Positions 18,330-27,229 of a stretch of DNA of 64,000 bases are shown in pieces (positions within the stretch are counted from its first letter, which is position 1; each line of letters begins with the position of its first letter). The translations under genes were made by a program, and so were the position numbers. The notes beneath the pieces were generated by a model that worked only from the letters and a program-made list of their open reading frames with translations, made no database searches and had not been told where the DNA came from. Origin of the DNA: Salibaculum griseiflavum (GTDB taxonomy: Bacteria > Pseudomonadota > Alphaproteobacteria > Rhodobacterales > Rhodobacteraceae); assembly GCF_003129565.1 (NCBI RefSeq), contig NZ_QETF01000007.1, positions 1-64,000 on the forward strand, given 5' to 3'.

Positions 18330-19118
18330 ATGACGGACCAGCGTGCCTTTGCCGAAGCCCCGATACCTGCCTTCCAGCCCGATCTTCTGGATGACGACGA
18401 GGCGCAGGTCGTGTCCCCCGTGCGCCGACCCAATAGCGGCCGTCTGCCATCCTATCTTGCCGACCACAGAAAGAGGCTGCGAGAGCGGTTTCGCAACGGC
18501 GGCGCGGCAGCGATGCCGGATTACGAGTTGCTCGAACTGGCCCTGTTCCGCGCTATCCCACGGCAGGATGTGAAACCCCTGGCCCGGCGGCTGATCGAAG
18601 CCTTCGGCGACGTGAGCGGCGTCCTGTCTGCGCCGCCTGCGCGCCTTGAACAGGTCGCGGGGGTGGGCCCGGCCGTGGCGACCGAACTCAAGATCATCGA
18701 GGCCTTGGCCCACCGGATGGCCCGGGCCAAGGTGCTGCAGCGCCATGTCATCAGCAGCTGGGACGCGGTGCTGGATTACTGCCACACCGTCATGGCCCAC
18801 CGCGATACGGAGCAATTCCGCATCCTGTTCTTGGACCGCAAAAACATCCTGATCGCGGACGAAGCGCAGGCCGAAGGCACCGTGGACCATGTTCCCGTCT
18901 ATCCGCGCGAGGTGGTCAAGCGCGCGCTGGAGCTCAACGCCTCGGCCCTGATCCTGGTCCACAACCATCCGTCGGGCGACCCGACCCCGTCCGAGGCGGA
19001 TATCGACATGACCCGGCAAATCAACGACGCCGCCCACGCCCTTGGTATCAGTCTTCATGATCATCTTGTCATCGGCCGGTCGCGCGAATTGAGCTTTCGC
19101 GCCGAGGGACTTCTGTAG
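18330..19118 (+). CDS. radC: RadC-family JAB/MPN protein
   Basis: RadC proteins carry an MPN+ (JAMM) metalloprotease-like domain. The old assignment to DNA repair is doubtful and their real role is unsettled. In this 262-residue protein an N-terminal helix-hairpin-helix-like part ([16 protein letters not shown]) precedes the JAMM motif HNHPSGDP (His211, His213) with Asp224 as the third ligand. The start at 18330 is chosen as the first ATG. It lies 45 bases after dnaJ and ends six bases before a convergent gene. Confidence 0.9.
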   Translation: MTDQRAFAEAPIPAFQPDLLDDDEAQVVSPVRRPNSGRLPSYLADHRKRLRERFRNGGAAAMPDYELLELALFRAIPRQDVKPLARRLIEAFGDVSGVLSAPPARLEQVAGVGPAVATELKIIEALAHRMARAKVLQRHVISSWDAVLDYCHTVMAHRDTEQFRILFLDRKNILIADEAQAEGTVDHVPVYPREVVKRALELNASALILVHNHPSGDPTPSEADIDMTRQINDAAHALGISLHDHLVIGRSRELSFRAEGLL

Positions 19119-19124
19119 AGTCTG

Positions 19125-20618
19125 CTAACGCCGATCCCGAACCCACATTTCGACACGGCGATTCGCCTGCTGGCCGGGGGCACTGTCATCGCAGGCAAGC
19201 GGCATGGCCTCGCCGAACGCGTCGGTCTCGATCCCGACATTGAAGGGCAGCGCACCGCCCAAGGCTGCCAACAGATCCTCTTTGACCGCCTCGGCTCGGG
19301 CCGCGGCAAGGTCCCGGTTGGCATCCGCCGGTCCGCGCCCGTCACTGAACCCGACAAGCACGATGTCGCGCCCGCTATAGCGACCATCGCGGATGGCATG
19401 GGCCAACATCAGAAGATGAGATCGTGACGGCGCGTTCAGAAAGGTCGACCCCGGATCGAATCGGAAAGTGATCGAAATCCGGGTGTGAGCGTCCAGCGCC
19501 CGGACAAGGCGTTGAAGCTCACCCAACGGAACATCCGCCCCGGCCATGCGAATGGCATTGGCGAACCGACGGCCTTGGGCATCGATCGGGATCGGAACTC
19601 CGGCAAGGTCCACCAGCCCGGCCCGTCGCACAACCAGCTGCGCCGCCTCGCTGCGCAACCAATCGAGGAAGGCCTTGATATCTGGATGCGGACGCCAGGG
19701 CGGCAGATACAGGTAGACCGGAAAGGTCAGCGGGTAGTCCTCGGTCCTGATGCTGCGCTCTGTTGCAGTGGATCGCAGGCCGCACGGCCCGCTCAGGGCC
19801 AGTTGCCGCCATGGCCCCACCTGTGACAACGGAACAAGCGCCAACGCGTCCGGCTCGGCGGCAAGTGCGTCGGACAGGCTCTCGGGGGTCGCATGCAGAA
19901 TCAGCTCTGGTCCGTTTGCGGACTCGGGCAGAAGCCAGGTCAGGTCAGGTCCGATCGTTTCCAGAAGGTGCAGCCGGTTCGACGCGCTGCGGTCCGGCCA
20001 GACCGTCCCGTTCCCTGAGATCGCATCGACGAGACGCGACAATGGAATCGATCCGCGCGCGTGATCCGCTGCAACCGCCGGCACGAGGGCATCCATGGCA
20101 AGGATCTGAGCCTGCCGCGCATTGTCCAGGGCAGCCAGGCCTTTGCGTTCTGCAAGGTCCAGTTCCGCTGCCGAAAGCGGGCGCGGCGACAGGAAAACGT
20201 CAAAGGGAGTCTCGGGCAGGCCATCAATCGCCTGAATCGCCGAGGCCGACCAAAGCGCATGGTCGAGCCGATTGCCCGTATCGCGCCTGTAGGCCTCGAT
20301 CAGGGCCGGAACGAGCAATTGCGCAGCTCGGCCTTGCGCCGCGATTCGCAGCACGGGGGCCGCCCCGTCAGCTGGGCAATCCGTCCCGATGCAGGACACC
20401 CCTTCGGACCTGAGCGAAACCGGTCCTGACTCGGTGGCGAGGGTGAGGATTTCGCCGTCATGCGCAAGATAGTGGCCGGTGACCTGCACAGCGCCATTGG
20501 TGGACTGCACGGTTATCGTGTCTGCCGAGGAATGAGTGGGCAGCAAACAGAAAAATGCGGCGAAAACCGCCGCACTTCCCATTGATCCAAGAATGTTTCG
20601 AACCCGGAACCTCGTCAT
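19125..20618 (-). CDS. periplasmic binding-protein-like domain fused to OmpA peptidoglycan-binding domain
   Basis: This 497-residue exported protein has a signal peptide (about 1-32). A PstS-like binding-protein region runs from about 90 to 345 (APVLRIAAQGRAAQLLVPAL, DVFLSPRPLS, FPVYLYLPP). A C-terminal OmpA/MotB domain covers about 385-497 ([39 protein letters not shown]). The OmpA part should bind peptidoglycan and so tether a ligand-binding lobe in the periplasm. I know the family as a conserved but uncharacterised roseobacter protein. It overlaps the upstream anchored protein by ATGA, and that gene follows secA. The ligand is unknown. Confidence 0.75.
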   Translation of the reverse strand: MTRFRVRNILGSMGSAAVFAAFFCLLPTHSSADTITVQSTNGAVQVTGHYLAHDGEILTLATESGPVSLRSEGVSCIGTDCPADGAAPVLRIAAQGRAAQLLVPALIEAYRRDTGNRLDHALWSASAIQAIDGLPETPFDVFLSPRPLSAAELDLAERKGLAALDNARQAQILAMDALVPAVAADHARGSIPLSRLVDAISGNGTVWPDRSASNRLHLLETIGPDLTWLLPESANGPELILHATPESLSDALAAEPDALALVPLSQVGPWRQLALSGPCGLRSTATERSIRTEDYPLTFPVYLYLPPWRPHPDIKAFLDWLRSEAAQLVVRRAGLVDLAGVPIPIDAQGRRFANAIRMAGADVPLGELQRLVRALDAHTRISITFRFDPGSTFLNAPSRSHLLMLAHAIRDGRYSGRDIVLVGFSDGRGPADANRDLAAARAEAVKEDLLAALGGALPFNVGIETDAFGEAMPLACDDSAPGQQANRRVEMWVRDRR

Positions 20619-21652
20619 CGCGAGGCAAGTGTCAGGTCCTCGAACATGTTTTGCAAGAAGAGATAATCCCCCACAGCCTCGCAATCGGGCATCCTGACCG
20701 ACAGGTCCAGCGCCAGCGTGTTGCCATCGGGAAAGACCTGGATGCTTTGGGCGGCGACTTCCTGCCCACAATTGCCCTCGGTAATCTCGGCTTCGGCGAT
20801 CAACTGGATGTCGCCATCATCATGCTGTCCCGAGGGGAAGGTATAGACCTCGGCCAGAAAGGCATCCTCGACCGTCGCATCACCCAGCTGCACGAGGAAA
20901 CCGCCATCACCGGCGGCGGCACGGTCGGCGCTCGCAAGGTTCTCACGAGAAATGTGACCAGCCTCGCCATAGCCCGCACCGAACTCATAGGCGCTCAGCA
21001 TCACGCCCGCCTCGCCCCGCCATTGCAGGACGGCGCGATCGAACGCGGCGAAGTCGGGAACCGTGACGGTGGAGACACTGCCCTCACCATCCGGGAACGC
21101 GGCGATGAAGACAGAGATCTCTGCAAGCGCGGGAACGGTCAGCGCCGCTGTGCCGTCGGCATCGGTCTTGGCCGTAAACATCATACCCTGATGATGCAGC
21201 ACGAAAGGCGACTCGGTGTGACAAGGGGCGGACACCGTCAGCGCGACCATCGCAGCCTCGCTGGACGAACCCTCCATGAGGATATTGCAGCTTTGCGCGG
21301 TTTCCGGTTCGGGCATGGTCTCGGGCCCGAGGACACTCGGTGCATCGTCGGTCTCGACGGCGGCCAGTTCCACGGGTGCCTCGGCCGGTTCAGGCGGTCG
21401 CGCGGTTTGCGGCAGGGACACGGCACCGGCAAGATCCGCCGTCACGTCTTGGGGAATGGGCAGGCTGGGGCCGTCAGCGACCTGTTCAACCGGCGCCACA
21501 TCCGGTGCGACCGGCTCGGGTGCAGCCTCGGCCGTATCGGAATCGGACCCGAACCGGCTGGCCAGCGCGTCTCCGTTCTGCATGACGAATCCGATGCCAA
21601 GCGCAACACTGAACGTGCCGGCGGCCATGACAATCTGTTTGACGCGGGACAT
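20615..21652 (-). CDS. membrane-anchored periplasmic protein of unknown function
   Basis: I do not recognise a named function. The 345-residue protein has one N-terminal membrane segment (about 6-24). An acidic, Pro- and Ala-rich linker (about 38-118, repeated PEP/PVA/PPEP units) follows, then a soluble domain from about 120 containing a few cysteines (for example SCNILMEG and SAPCHTES). Length, anchor and linker suggest a protein that reaches across the periplasm. It lies 116 bases downstream of secA and overlaps by ATGA the OmpA-fusion gene, so the two are likely partners. The ATG at 21652 is used; the frame extends seven codons further. Confidence 0.65.
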   Translation of the reverse strand: MSRVKQIVMAAGTFSVALGIGFVMQNGDALASRFGSDSDTAEAAPEPVAPDVAPVEQVADGPSLPIPQDVTADLAGAVSLPQTARPPEPAEAPVELAAVETDDAPSVLGPETMPEPETAQSCNILMEGSSSEAAMVALTVSAPCHTESPFVLHHQGMMFTAKTDADGTAALTVPALAEISVFIAAFPDGEGSVSTVTVPDFAAFDRAVLQWRGEAGVMLSAYEFGAGYGEAGHISRENLASADRAAAGDGGFLVQLGDATVEDAFLAEVYTFPSGQHDDGDIQLIAEAEITEGNCGQEVAAQSIQVFPDGNTLALDLSVRMPDCEAVGDYLFLQNMFEDLTLASR

Positions 21653-21768
21653 CACATGTCTCCTTCCCACCATTCAATCGGGAAACAGACTGTCGGTGCC
21701 CAATGGCCTCAGAAAGGCCCAACCGGGGATTCTTGGCGTCCGAAATGGGGCAGCAATATGCCGTTACG

Positions 21769-24495
21769 TCAGGCCAGGCGGCCGTGGCAGTGCTTGAATT
21801 TCTTGCCGGATCCGCAGGGGCAGGCCTCGTTCCGGCCGGGATTCCCCCAAGTGGAGGGGTCGTTTTCGTCGAACCCCTCCTTCGTGGACGCGGAGGCAGC
21901 AGCCGCCGCAGGCGCCGCCGCCTTGGCCGACCCGGCATTCTCGCGCGAGGCGGCAGCCTGCAGTTGCTTTTGCTGCTCCATCAACTGCGCCATCATCTGC
22001 TTCTGCTCTTCCTCGGTCATCGGCCGGATTTGCGAAAGCTTCTGCGTCACGTCCGTGCGCAGACCATCCAGCAGACCCTCGAACAGTTGGAAGGATTCGG
22101 TCTTGTATTCATTCAGCGGGTCGCGCTGCGCATAGCCGCGGAATCCCACGACCGAGCGGAGATGTTCCAGCGTCACCAGGTGTTCGCGCCACTTGGTATC
22201 GATCGTCTGAAGCAGAATCTGCTTCTCGACATTGCGCATGGTTTCTTCGCCGAAGGCCTCGGTCTTTTCGGCCATATGCTTGGTTGCGGCCTCTTCAAGA
22301 CGTTCGCGGATCACGTCGTTATCCGCGCCTTCCTCGGCGGCCCAGTCGATCACCGGCACATCGATACCCAGCTTGGAGATGACCTCGGCATACAGGCCCT
22401 CGGTGTCCCACTGGTCGGCATAGGACTTGGGCGGCATGTAGCTGTCGACCATGTCCTCGATGACCTGTTCGCGCATGTCCTGCACGATCTCGGACAGGTC
22501 CTGCGCCTCCATGATCTCGCGGCGCTGACCGAAGATCACCTTGCGCTGGTCGTTCATGACATCGTCGAACTTCAGCAATTGCTTGCGGATATCGAAGTTG
22601 CGCGCCTCGACCTTGGCCTGCGCCCGTTCGAGGGACTTGTTGACCCAGGGGTGAACGATGGCCTCACCCTCTTTCATGCCAAGGCTGGACAGCATCTTTT
22701 CCAGCCGTTCAGACCCGAAAATCCGCATCAGGTCATCTTCGAGCGACAGGAAGAAAGCCGACCGGCCCGGGTCACCCTGGCGGCCGGACCGCCCGCGCAG
22801 CTGGTTGTCGATGCGGCGGCTTTCGTGGCGTTCCGTGGCCAGAACGAAGAGGCCGCCCGCGTCCTTGACCGCCTGTTCATCGGTCTCATGTTCCTTCTCG
22901 ATCCGCTCACGGATCGCCTCGGGGTCGCCATCCGGATCGGCCTCGATGGCCTCCATGATCTTGAAATCGACATTGCCGCCCAGCTTGATGTCGGTTCCGC
23001 GGCCGGCCATGTTCGTGGCGATGGTCACGGCGCCCAGCTTGCCGGCATCGGCGATGATCTGCGCCTCTTGCTCGTGCTGGCGGGCGTTCAGGACGTTATG
23101 CTTGATCCCGGCCTTGGTCAGCATCTGGCTGAGGAACTCGGACTTCTCGATCGAGGTGGTGCCGACAAGGGTGGGTTGCCCCTTGGCATTCGCGTCCTTG
23201 ATCGTCTCGACGATGGCGTCGAATTTTTCCTGCGCGGTGCGGTAGACGGCGTCGTCCTCGTCCTGACGGGCAATGGGCTTGTTCGTCGGCACTTCAACCA
23301 CGCCGAGGCCGTAGATTTCCATGAATTCGTCGGCTTCGGTCAGGGCCGTGCCCGTCATGCCGGAGAGTTTGTCATAAAGCCGGAAATAGTTCTGGAACGT
23401 GACCGAGGCCATGGTGACGTTCTCGGGCTGGATATCGCAGCCTTCCTTGGCCTCGATGGCCTGGTGCAACCCCTCGGACAGTCGGCGCCCGTGCATCATG
23501 CGGCCTGTGAATTCGTCGATCAGCACGACCTGACCGTCGCGCACGATGTAGTCCTTGTCCTTGGTGAACAGCTTGTGCGCGCGCAGGCCCTGGTTCACGT
23601 GGTGGACGATGGTGGTGCTTTCGGGATCATAAAGGGTCTGACCCTCCGGAAGAAGCCCGGCCGCATGCAGACGTTGTTCGAGAAACTCGTTCCCCTCGTC
23701 CGTGTAGGTTACGCCGCGTGTCTTTTCATCCAGCTCGAAATGCTCGTCTTCCAGTTCGGGAATGATCTTGTCGATGGAGACATAAAGATCGGACCGGTCC
23801 TGTGCCGGACCCGAAATGATCAGCGGCGTCCGCGCCTCGTCGATCAGGATGCTGTCCACCTCGTCGACGATGGCAAAGTTGTGGGCGCGCTGCTTCATGT
23901 CCTTCAGCTCGGACTTCATGTTGTCACGCAGGTAGTCGAAGCCCAGCTCGTTATTGGTCGCGTAGGTGATGTCGCAATCGTAGGCCTGTTTCTTCTCGTC
24001 CTCGTCCTGCTGCGGGTAGACCACGCCACAGGTCAGCCCGAGGGCGTTGTAGACCTTGCTCATCCATTCGGAGTCGCGGCGGGCCAGATAATCGTTCACC
24101 GTCACGATATGAACGCCCTTGCCGGTCAGGGCATTCAGGTAGGCCGGGAAGGTCGCCACCAGCGTTTTGCCCTCACCGGTCTTCATCTCCGAGATGTTGC
24201 CCTGGTGCAGGAAAATCCCGCCCATCAGTTGCACGTCGAAGGCGCGCAGGCCGAGCGCCCGCTTGGCGGCTTCGCGGCAATTGGCAAAGGCTTCGGGCAG
24301 GATCGCATCCAGGCTTTCACCGCCCATCGCGCGTTTTGCGAGCTCTTCGGTCTTGTCCTTCAAGCCCTCGTCGCTGAGCTTTTCGAAATCGGGTTCAAGC
24401 GCGTTGATCTTTTCCACCAGCGGACGCGTCGCCTTGATCTTGCGGTCATTGGCGGTTCCAAAGACCTTCTTCGCGAGTGTTCCGAAACCCAGCAT
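21769..24495 (-). CDS. secA: preprotein translocase ATPase SecA
   Basis: SecA powers export of unfolded preproteins through SecYEG. The 908-residue protein has Walker A MKTGEGKT (104-111), [16 protein letters not shown] in the DEAD region, and [12 protein letters not shown] and [10 protein letters not shown] in the second motor domain. The C-terminal zinc-binding tail [14 protein letters not shown] is complete. An Ala-rich linker (about 870-885) precedes the tail. The ATG at 24495 has a GGAG seven bases upstream; the open frame runs 31 codons further but is not typical of SecA. A hairpin sits right beside its ribosome-binding site. Confidence 0.98.
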   Translation of the reverse strand: MLGFGTLAKKVFGTANDRKIKATRPLVEKINALEPDFEKLSDEGLKDKTEELAKRAMGGESLDAILPEAFANCREAAKRALGLRAFDVQLMGGIFLHQGNISEMKTGEGKTLVATFPAYLNALTGKGVHIVTVNDYLARRDSEWMSKVYNALGLTCGVVYPQQDEDEKKQAYDCDITYATNNELGFDYLRDNMKSELKDMKQRAHNFAIVDEVDSILIDEARTPLIISGPAQDRSDLYVSIDKIIPELEDEHFELDEKTRGVTYTDEGNEFLEQRLHAAGLLPEGQTLYDPESTTIVHHVNQGLRAHKLFTKDKDYIVRDGQVVLIDEFTGRMMHGRRLSEGLHQAIEAKEGCDIQPENVTMASVTFQNYFRLYDKLSGMTGTALTEADEFMEIYGLGVVEVPTNKPIARQDEDDAVYRTAQEKFDAIVETIKDANAKGQPTLVGTTSIEKSEFLSQMLTKAGIKHNVLNARQHEQEAQIIADAGKLGAVTIATNMAGRGTDIKLGGNVDFKIMEAIEADPDGDPEAIRERIEKEHETDEQAVKDAGGLFVLATERHESRRIDNQLRGRSGRQGDPGRSAFFLSLEDDLMRIFGSERLEKMLSSLGMKEGEAIVHPWVNKSLERAQAKVEARNFDIRKQLLKFDDVMNDQRKVIFGQRREIMEAQDLSEIVQDMREQVIEDMVDSYMPPKSYADQWDTEGLYAEVISKLGIDVPVIDWAAEEGADNDVIRERLEEAATKHMAEKTEAFGEETMRNVEKQILLQTIDTKWREHLVTLEHLRSVVGFRGYAQRDPLNEYKTESFQLFEGLLDGLRTDVTQKLSQIRPMTEEEQKQMMAQLMEQQKQLQAAASRENAGSAKAAAPAAAAASASTKEGFDENDPSTWGNPGRNEACPCGSGKKFKHCHGRLA

Positions 24496-24506
24496 ATTCT
24501 CTCCGC

Positions 24507-24521
24507 GGCCAGTTCCTGGCC
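24507..24521 (-). promoter_or_regulatory. hairpin adjacent to the secA ribosome-binding site
   Basis: On the minus strand GGCCAG, a GAA loop and CTGGCC form a perfect six-base-pair hairpin ending 11 bases before the secA start codon and next to its GGAG. It could influence translation initiation or mark a cleavage site. No function is shown by sequence alone. Confidence 0.4.
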
Positions 24522-24683
24522 TTTCAGTCATCAAAGAATGAGGAGGTTGGTTGTGCCCGACCGGCACGCCACCTAAGTTCGGGGCCAAGACCGGCCCCCC
24601 TCGGGACCTTTAGGCGATGTAAGGGGCCGCTAAACAGGTGTCAACGCCGCGTGCCGACGCGGCAGATAAAGGACGGAAACATC

Positions 24684-25538
24684 ATGTATAATAGCCTCAA
24701 GATCGCGTCGCTCGTGGCCGGCCTTGCCCTGCCTGCCAGCATGGCACTGGCCGAAGGGCATGGCGACATTGCCGCGGATACGGTCGTGGCAACGGTCAAC
24801 GGAACCGAGATCACGCTGGGCGAGATGATCATCACCAAGGCACAGTTGCCGCAGCAATATCAGCAGCTACCTGACGAGGTGCTGTTTACCGGCGTTCTAG
24901 ACCAGTTGATCCAGCAGCAATTGTTGGCCGACACGCTGGAGGAGGTGCCCAGCCGCTTGATGGTCGCGCTGGCCAACGAGGAACGCGCGCTGCGCGCCGG
25001 TGAGGTCGTGGACGGCATCTACCAGAATGCGGTCAGCGAAGAGGCGATCCAGGCCGCCTATGACGCACGGGTTGCCGAGATGGGCGACACGATGGAATGG
25101 AACGCATCCCACATCCTTGTGGAAACCGAGGAAGAAGCCGCCGAGATCAAGGCGCTGGTCGAGGGCGGCGCCGATTTCGCCGAGACCGCGCAGGAACGCT
25201 CGACCGGGCCGTCGGGCCCCAATGGCGGCGAACTTGGCTGGTTCGGCCCCGGTATGATGGTCGCCCCATTCGAGGAAGCCGTGACCGGGATGGAGTCCGG
25301 GGATGTATCCGACCCTGTCGAGACCCAGTTCGGTTGGCATATCGTCAAGCTGAACGACACCCGCATGCAGGAAGCGCCCAGTCTTGACGAGTTGCGCGCC
25401 GAGCTGACCCAGCAGCTTCAGGAGGCGGCGCTTCAAGCCCGGCTCGACGAGCTGGGCACGACGGCCGAGATCGACCGCCCCGAAGATGGCGCCTTCGACC
25501 CCTCGATCATCAGTGATCTTGACCTGCTTGAGGACTGA
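24684..25538 (+). CDS. secreted parvulin-type peptidyl-prolyl isomerase
   Basis: This 284-residue periplasmic foldase has a signal peptide (about 1-23, ALA before Glu24). A helical SurA-like N-terminal part precedes the parvulin domain at about 139-226 (WNASHILVETEEEA, GGELGWFGPGMMVAPFEEAV, PVETQFGWHIVKL). Such proteins help outer-membrane and exported proteins fold. It is divergent from secA, fitting an export theme. argJ follows after three bases. The ATG at 24684 is preceded by AAAGGACGG. The frame is open further upstream but encodes no signal peptide there. Confidence 0.9.
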   Translation: MYNSLKIASLVAGLALPASMALAEGHGDIAADTVVATVNGTEITLGEMIITKAQLPQQYQQLPDEVLFTGVLDQLIQQQLLADTLEEVPSRLMVALANEERALRAGEVVDGIYQNAVSEEAIQAAYDARVAEMGDTMEWNASHILVETEEEAAEIKALVEGGADFAETAQERSTGPSGPNGGELGWFGPGMMVAPFEEAVTGMESGDVSDPVETQFGWHIVKLNDTRMQEAPSLDELRAELTQQLQEAALQARLDELGTTAEIDRPEDGAFDPSIISDLDLLED

Positions 25539-25541
25539 TAG

Positions 25542-26756
25542 ATGAAGCGATCCCCCTTGGCGCCCGCGCGCTTTCCCGACCTTCCGGTCATCGAAGGCGC
25601 CCGGTTCGCCACCGTCGCGGCCGGTGTGCGCTACAAGGATCGGCCTGATGTCATGCTGGCCGAGCTGGCCGAGGGGACGACCATTGCCGGGGTATTCACG
25701 CGCAGCGCGACCCGCGCGGCACCGGTTCTGGACTGCGAAGCCAAGATCGACGGCACGGGAACCGGGCGAGCGGCAATCCTGGTCAATTCCGGCAATGCGA
25801 ACGCCTTTACCGGCGCGGCAGGCGAGGCTTCGGTCAACGCGGTTTGCTCCGGCGTTGCCGAGACGCTGGGGATCGACCCCGACCGTGTCTTCACCTCGTC
25901 CACCGGGGTGATCGGCGAGCCGCTGCCTCATGACAAGGTGCTCTCCAAACTGTCCGAACTGGCCGACGGGCTGGCCCCGAACGGGATCGAAATGGCAGCG
26001 CGCGCCATCATGACGACCGACACTTTTGCCAAGGGCGCCATGGCCGAGGTGGAAATTGCCGGTAAGCCCGTCCGGATTGCTGGCATTGCCAAGGGGTCCG
26101 GCATGATCGCCCCGGATATGGCCACGATGCTGGTCTATATCTTCACCGACGCGATGATCGGACAGGCGCAACTTCAGACCTTGCTGCGGACCCTCACCGA
26201 CCAGACTTTCAACTGCATCACGGTCGACAGCGACACCTCGACCTCTGACACCTTGCTTTGCGCGGCAACGGGGGCATCGGGCGTCGATGTGACCGACAGC
26301 GCCGGCTTCACAAAGGCACTCCATGACGTGATGCTCGACCTGGCCCAGCAGGTTGTGCGCGATGGCGAAGGCGCCAGCAAGTTCATCGAGGTGCAGGTCG
26401 GCGGCGCAGCGTCCGACGACGAGGCGCGGCAAGTTGGCCTTGCCATCGCCAATTCCCCGCTGGTCAAGACAGCCATTGCCGGTGAAGACCCGAATTGGGG
26501 CCGCATCGTCATGGCCATCGGCAAAAGCGGCGCACGGGCCGACCGCGACCTGATCACCATTCATTTCGGCGACACATTGGTGGCGGAAAAAGGCTGGGTG
26601 GCACCGAGCTACTCCGAAGAGGCAGGCGCCAGTTACATGAAGAACGACGAGATCGTCATTGCGGTCGATCTGGGTCTGGCCGGCGGCATGGCCACGGTCT
26701 GGACCTGCGACCTGACCCATGACTACATCTCGATCAATGCGGATTACCGGTCGTGA
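25542..26756 (+). CDS. argJ: bifunctional glutamate N-acetyltransferase / amino-acid acetyltransferase
   Basis: ArgJ recycles the acetyl group from N-acetylornithine to glutamate in arginine synthesis, and in bifunctional forms also uses acetyl-CoA. The 404-residue precursor cleaves itself at the ATML motif (194-197), with Thr195 becoming the nucleophile at the new N-terminus. Conserved parts VNSGNANAFTG (81-91), GVIGEPLP and KGSGMIAPDMATML are present. It lies in a tight operon behind the parvulin gene (three-base gap) and overlaps mutT (GTGA). argG elsewhere in the window acts later in the same pathway. Confidence 0.97.
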   Translation: MKRSPLAPARFPDLPVIEGARFATVAAGVRYKDRPDVMLAELAEGTTIAGVFTRSATRAAPVLDCEAKIDGTGTGRAAILVNSGNANAFTGAAGEASVNAVCSGVAETLGIDPDRVFTSSTGVIGEPLPHDKVLSKLSELADGLAPNGIEMAARAIMTTDTFAKGAMAEVEIAGKPVRIAGIAKGSGMIAPDMATMLVYIFTDAMIGQAQLQTLLRTLTDQTFNCITVDSDTSTSDTLLCAATGASGVDVTDSAGFTKALHDVMLDLAQQVVRDGEGASKFIEVQVGGAASDDEARQVGLAIANSPLVKTAIAGEDPNWGRIVMAIGKSGARADRDLITIHFGDTLVAEKGWVAPSYSEEAGASYMKNDEIVIAVDLGLAGGMATVWTCDLTHDYISINADYRS

Positions 26757-27151
26757 AAACGGTTCTTGTCAGCGCCGTCGCGCTTGTGGATCTGGACGGG
26801 CGGGTGCTTCTGGCCCAGCGGCCAGAAGGGAAATCCATGGCGGGCATGTGGGAATTTCCCGGCGGAAAGGTCGAACCGGGCGAGACGCCCGAGGCGGCGT
26901 TGATCCGCGAATTGCACGAGGAACTTGGCATCGACACGTGGTCCTCCTGCCTTGCGCCTTTGACCTTCGCCAGCCACAGCTATGACGATTTCCACCTGCT
27001 CATGCCGCTCTTCGCCTGCCGCAAATGGAATGGCACACCGACCGGCAAGGAAGGGCAAACGTTGAAATGGGTCCGCACCAACGCGTTGCGTGATTATCCC
27101 ATGCCGCCTGCCGATATCCCTCTCATCCCGATCCTGCGCGACTGGCTTTGA
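26753..27151 (+). CDS. mutT: MutT-type 8-oxo-dGTP pyrophosphatase
   Basis: MutT hydrolyses oxidised guanine nucleotides and so prevents A-T to C-G mutations. The 132-residue protein has the Nudix box GGKVEPGETPEAALIRELHE with EELGI (37-60) and the substrate-side GMWEFPGGK. The start codon is GTG, overlapping the argJ stop as GTGA, which indicates translational coupling. A bidirectional terminator follows. Confidence 0.92.
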   Translation: MKTVLVSAVALVDLDGRVLLAQRPEGKSMAGMWEFPGGKVEPGETPEAALIRELHEELGIDTWSSCLAPLTFASHSYDDFHLLMPLFACRKWNGTPTGKEGQTLKWVRTNALRDYPMPPADIPLIPILRDWL

Positions 27152-27177
27152 ACCACCAAACGAACGGGGCCACAGAA

Positions 27178-27202
27178 AAAGGGCGCCGAACTGGCGCCCT
27201 TT
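27178..27202. terminator. bidirectional intrinsic terminator between mutT and infB
   Basis: AAAGGGCGCC (27178-27187) pairs with GGCGCCCTTT (27193-27202) around a GAACT loop, a ten-base-pair perfect stem. On the minus strand it is followed by TT and on the plus strand by TCC. It lies between two convergent genes and can serve both. Confidence 0.85.
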
Positions 27203-27229
27203 CCAATATCTTGCATCGCTAACGACGCG

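Noticed and set aside
21703-24576. 957-codon open frame on the plus strand
   Set aside because: It is the shadow of secA on the opposite strand. The secA frame has all its motifs, and the antisense translation has none.
24541-24576. AGGAGG followed by a GTG and seven codons, a possible leader peptide before the parvulin gene
   Set aside because: The ribosome-binding site is good, but the peptide has no regulatory codon run or terminator/antiterminator structure, and it lies over 100 bases from the parvulin start.
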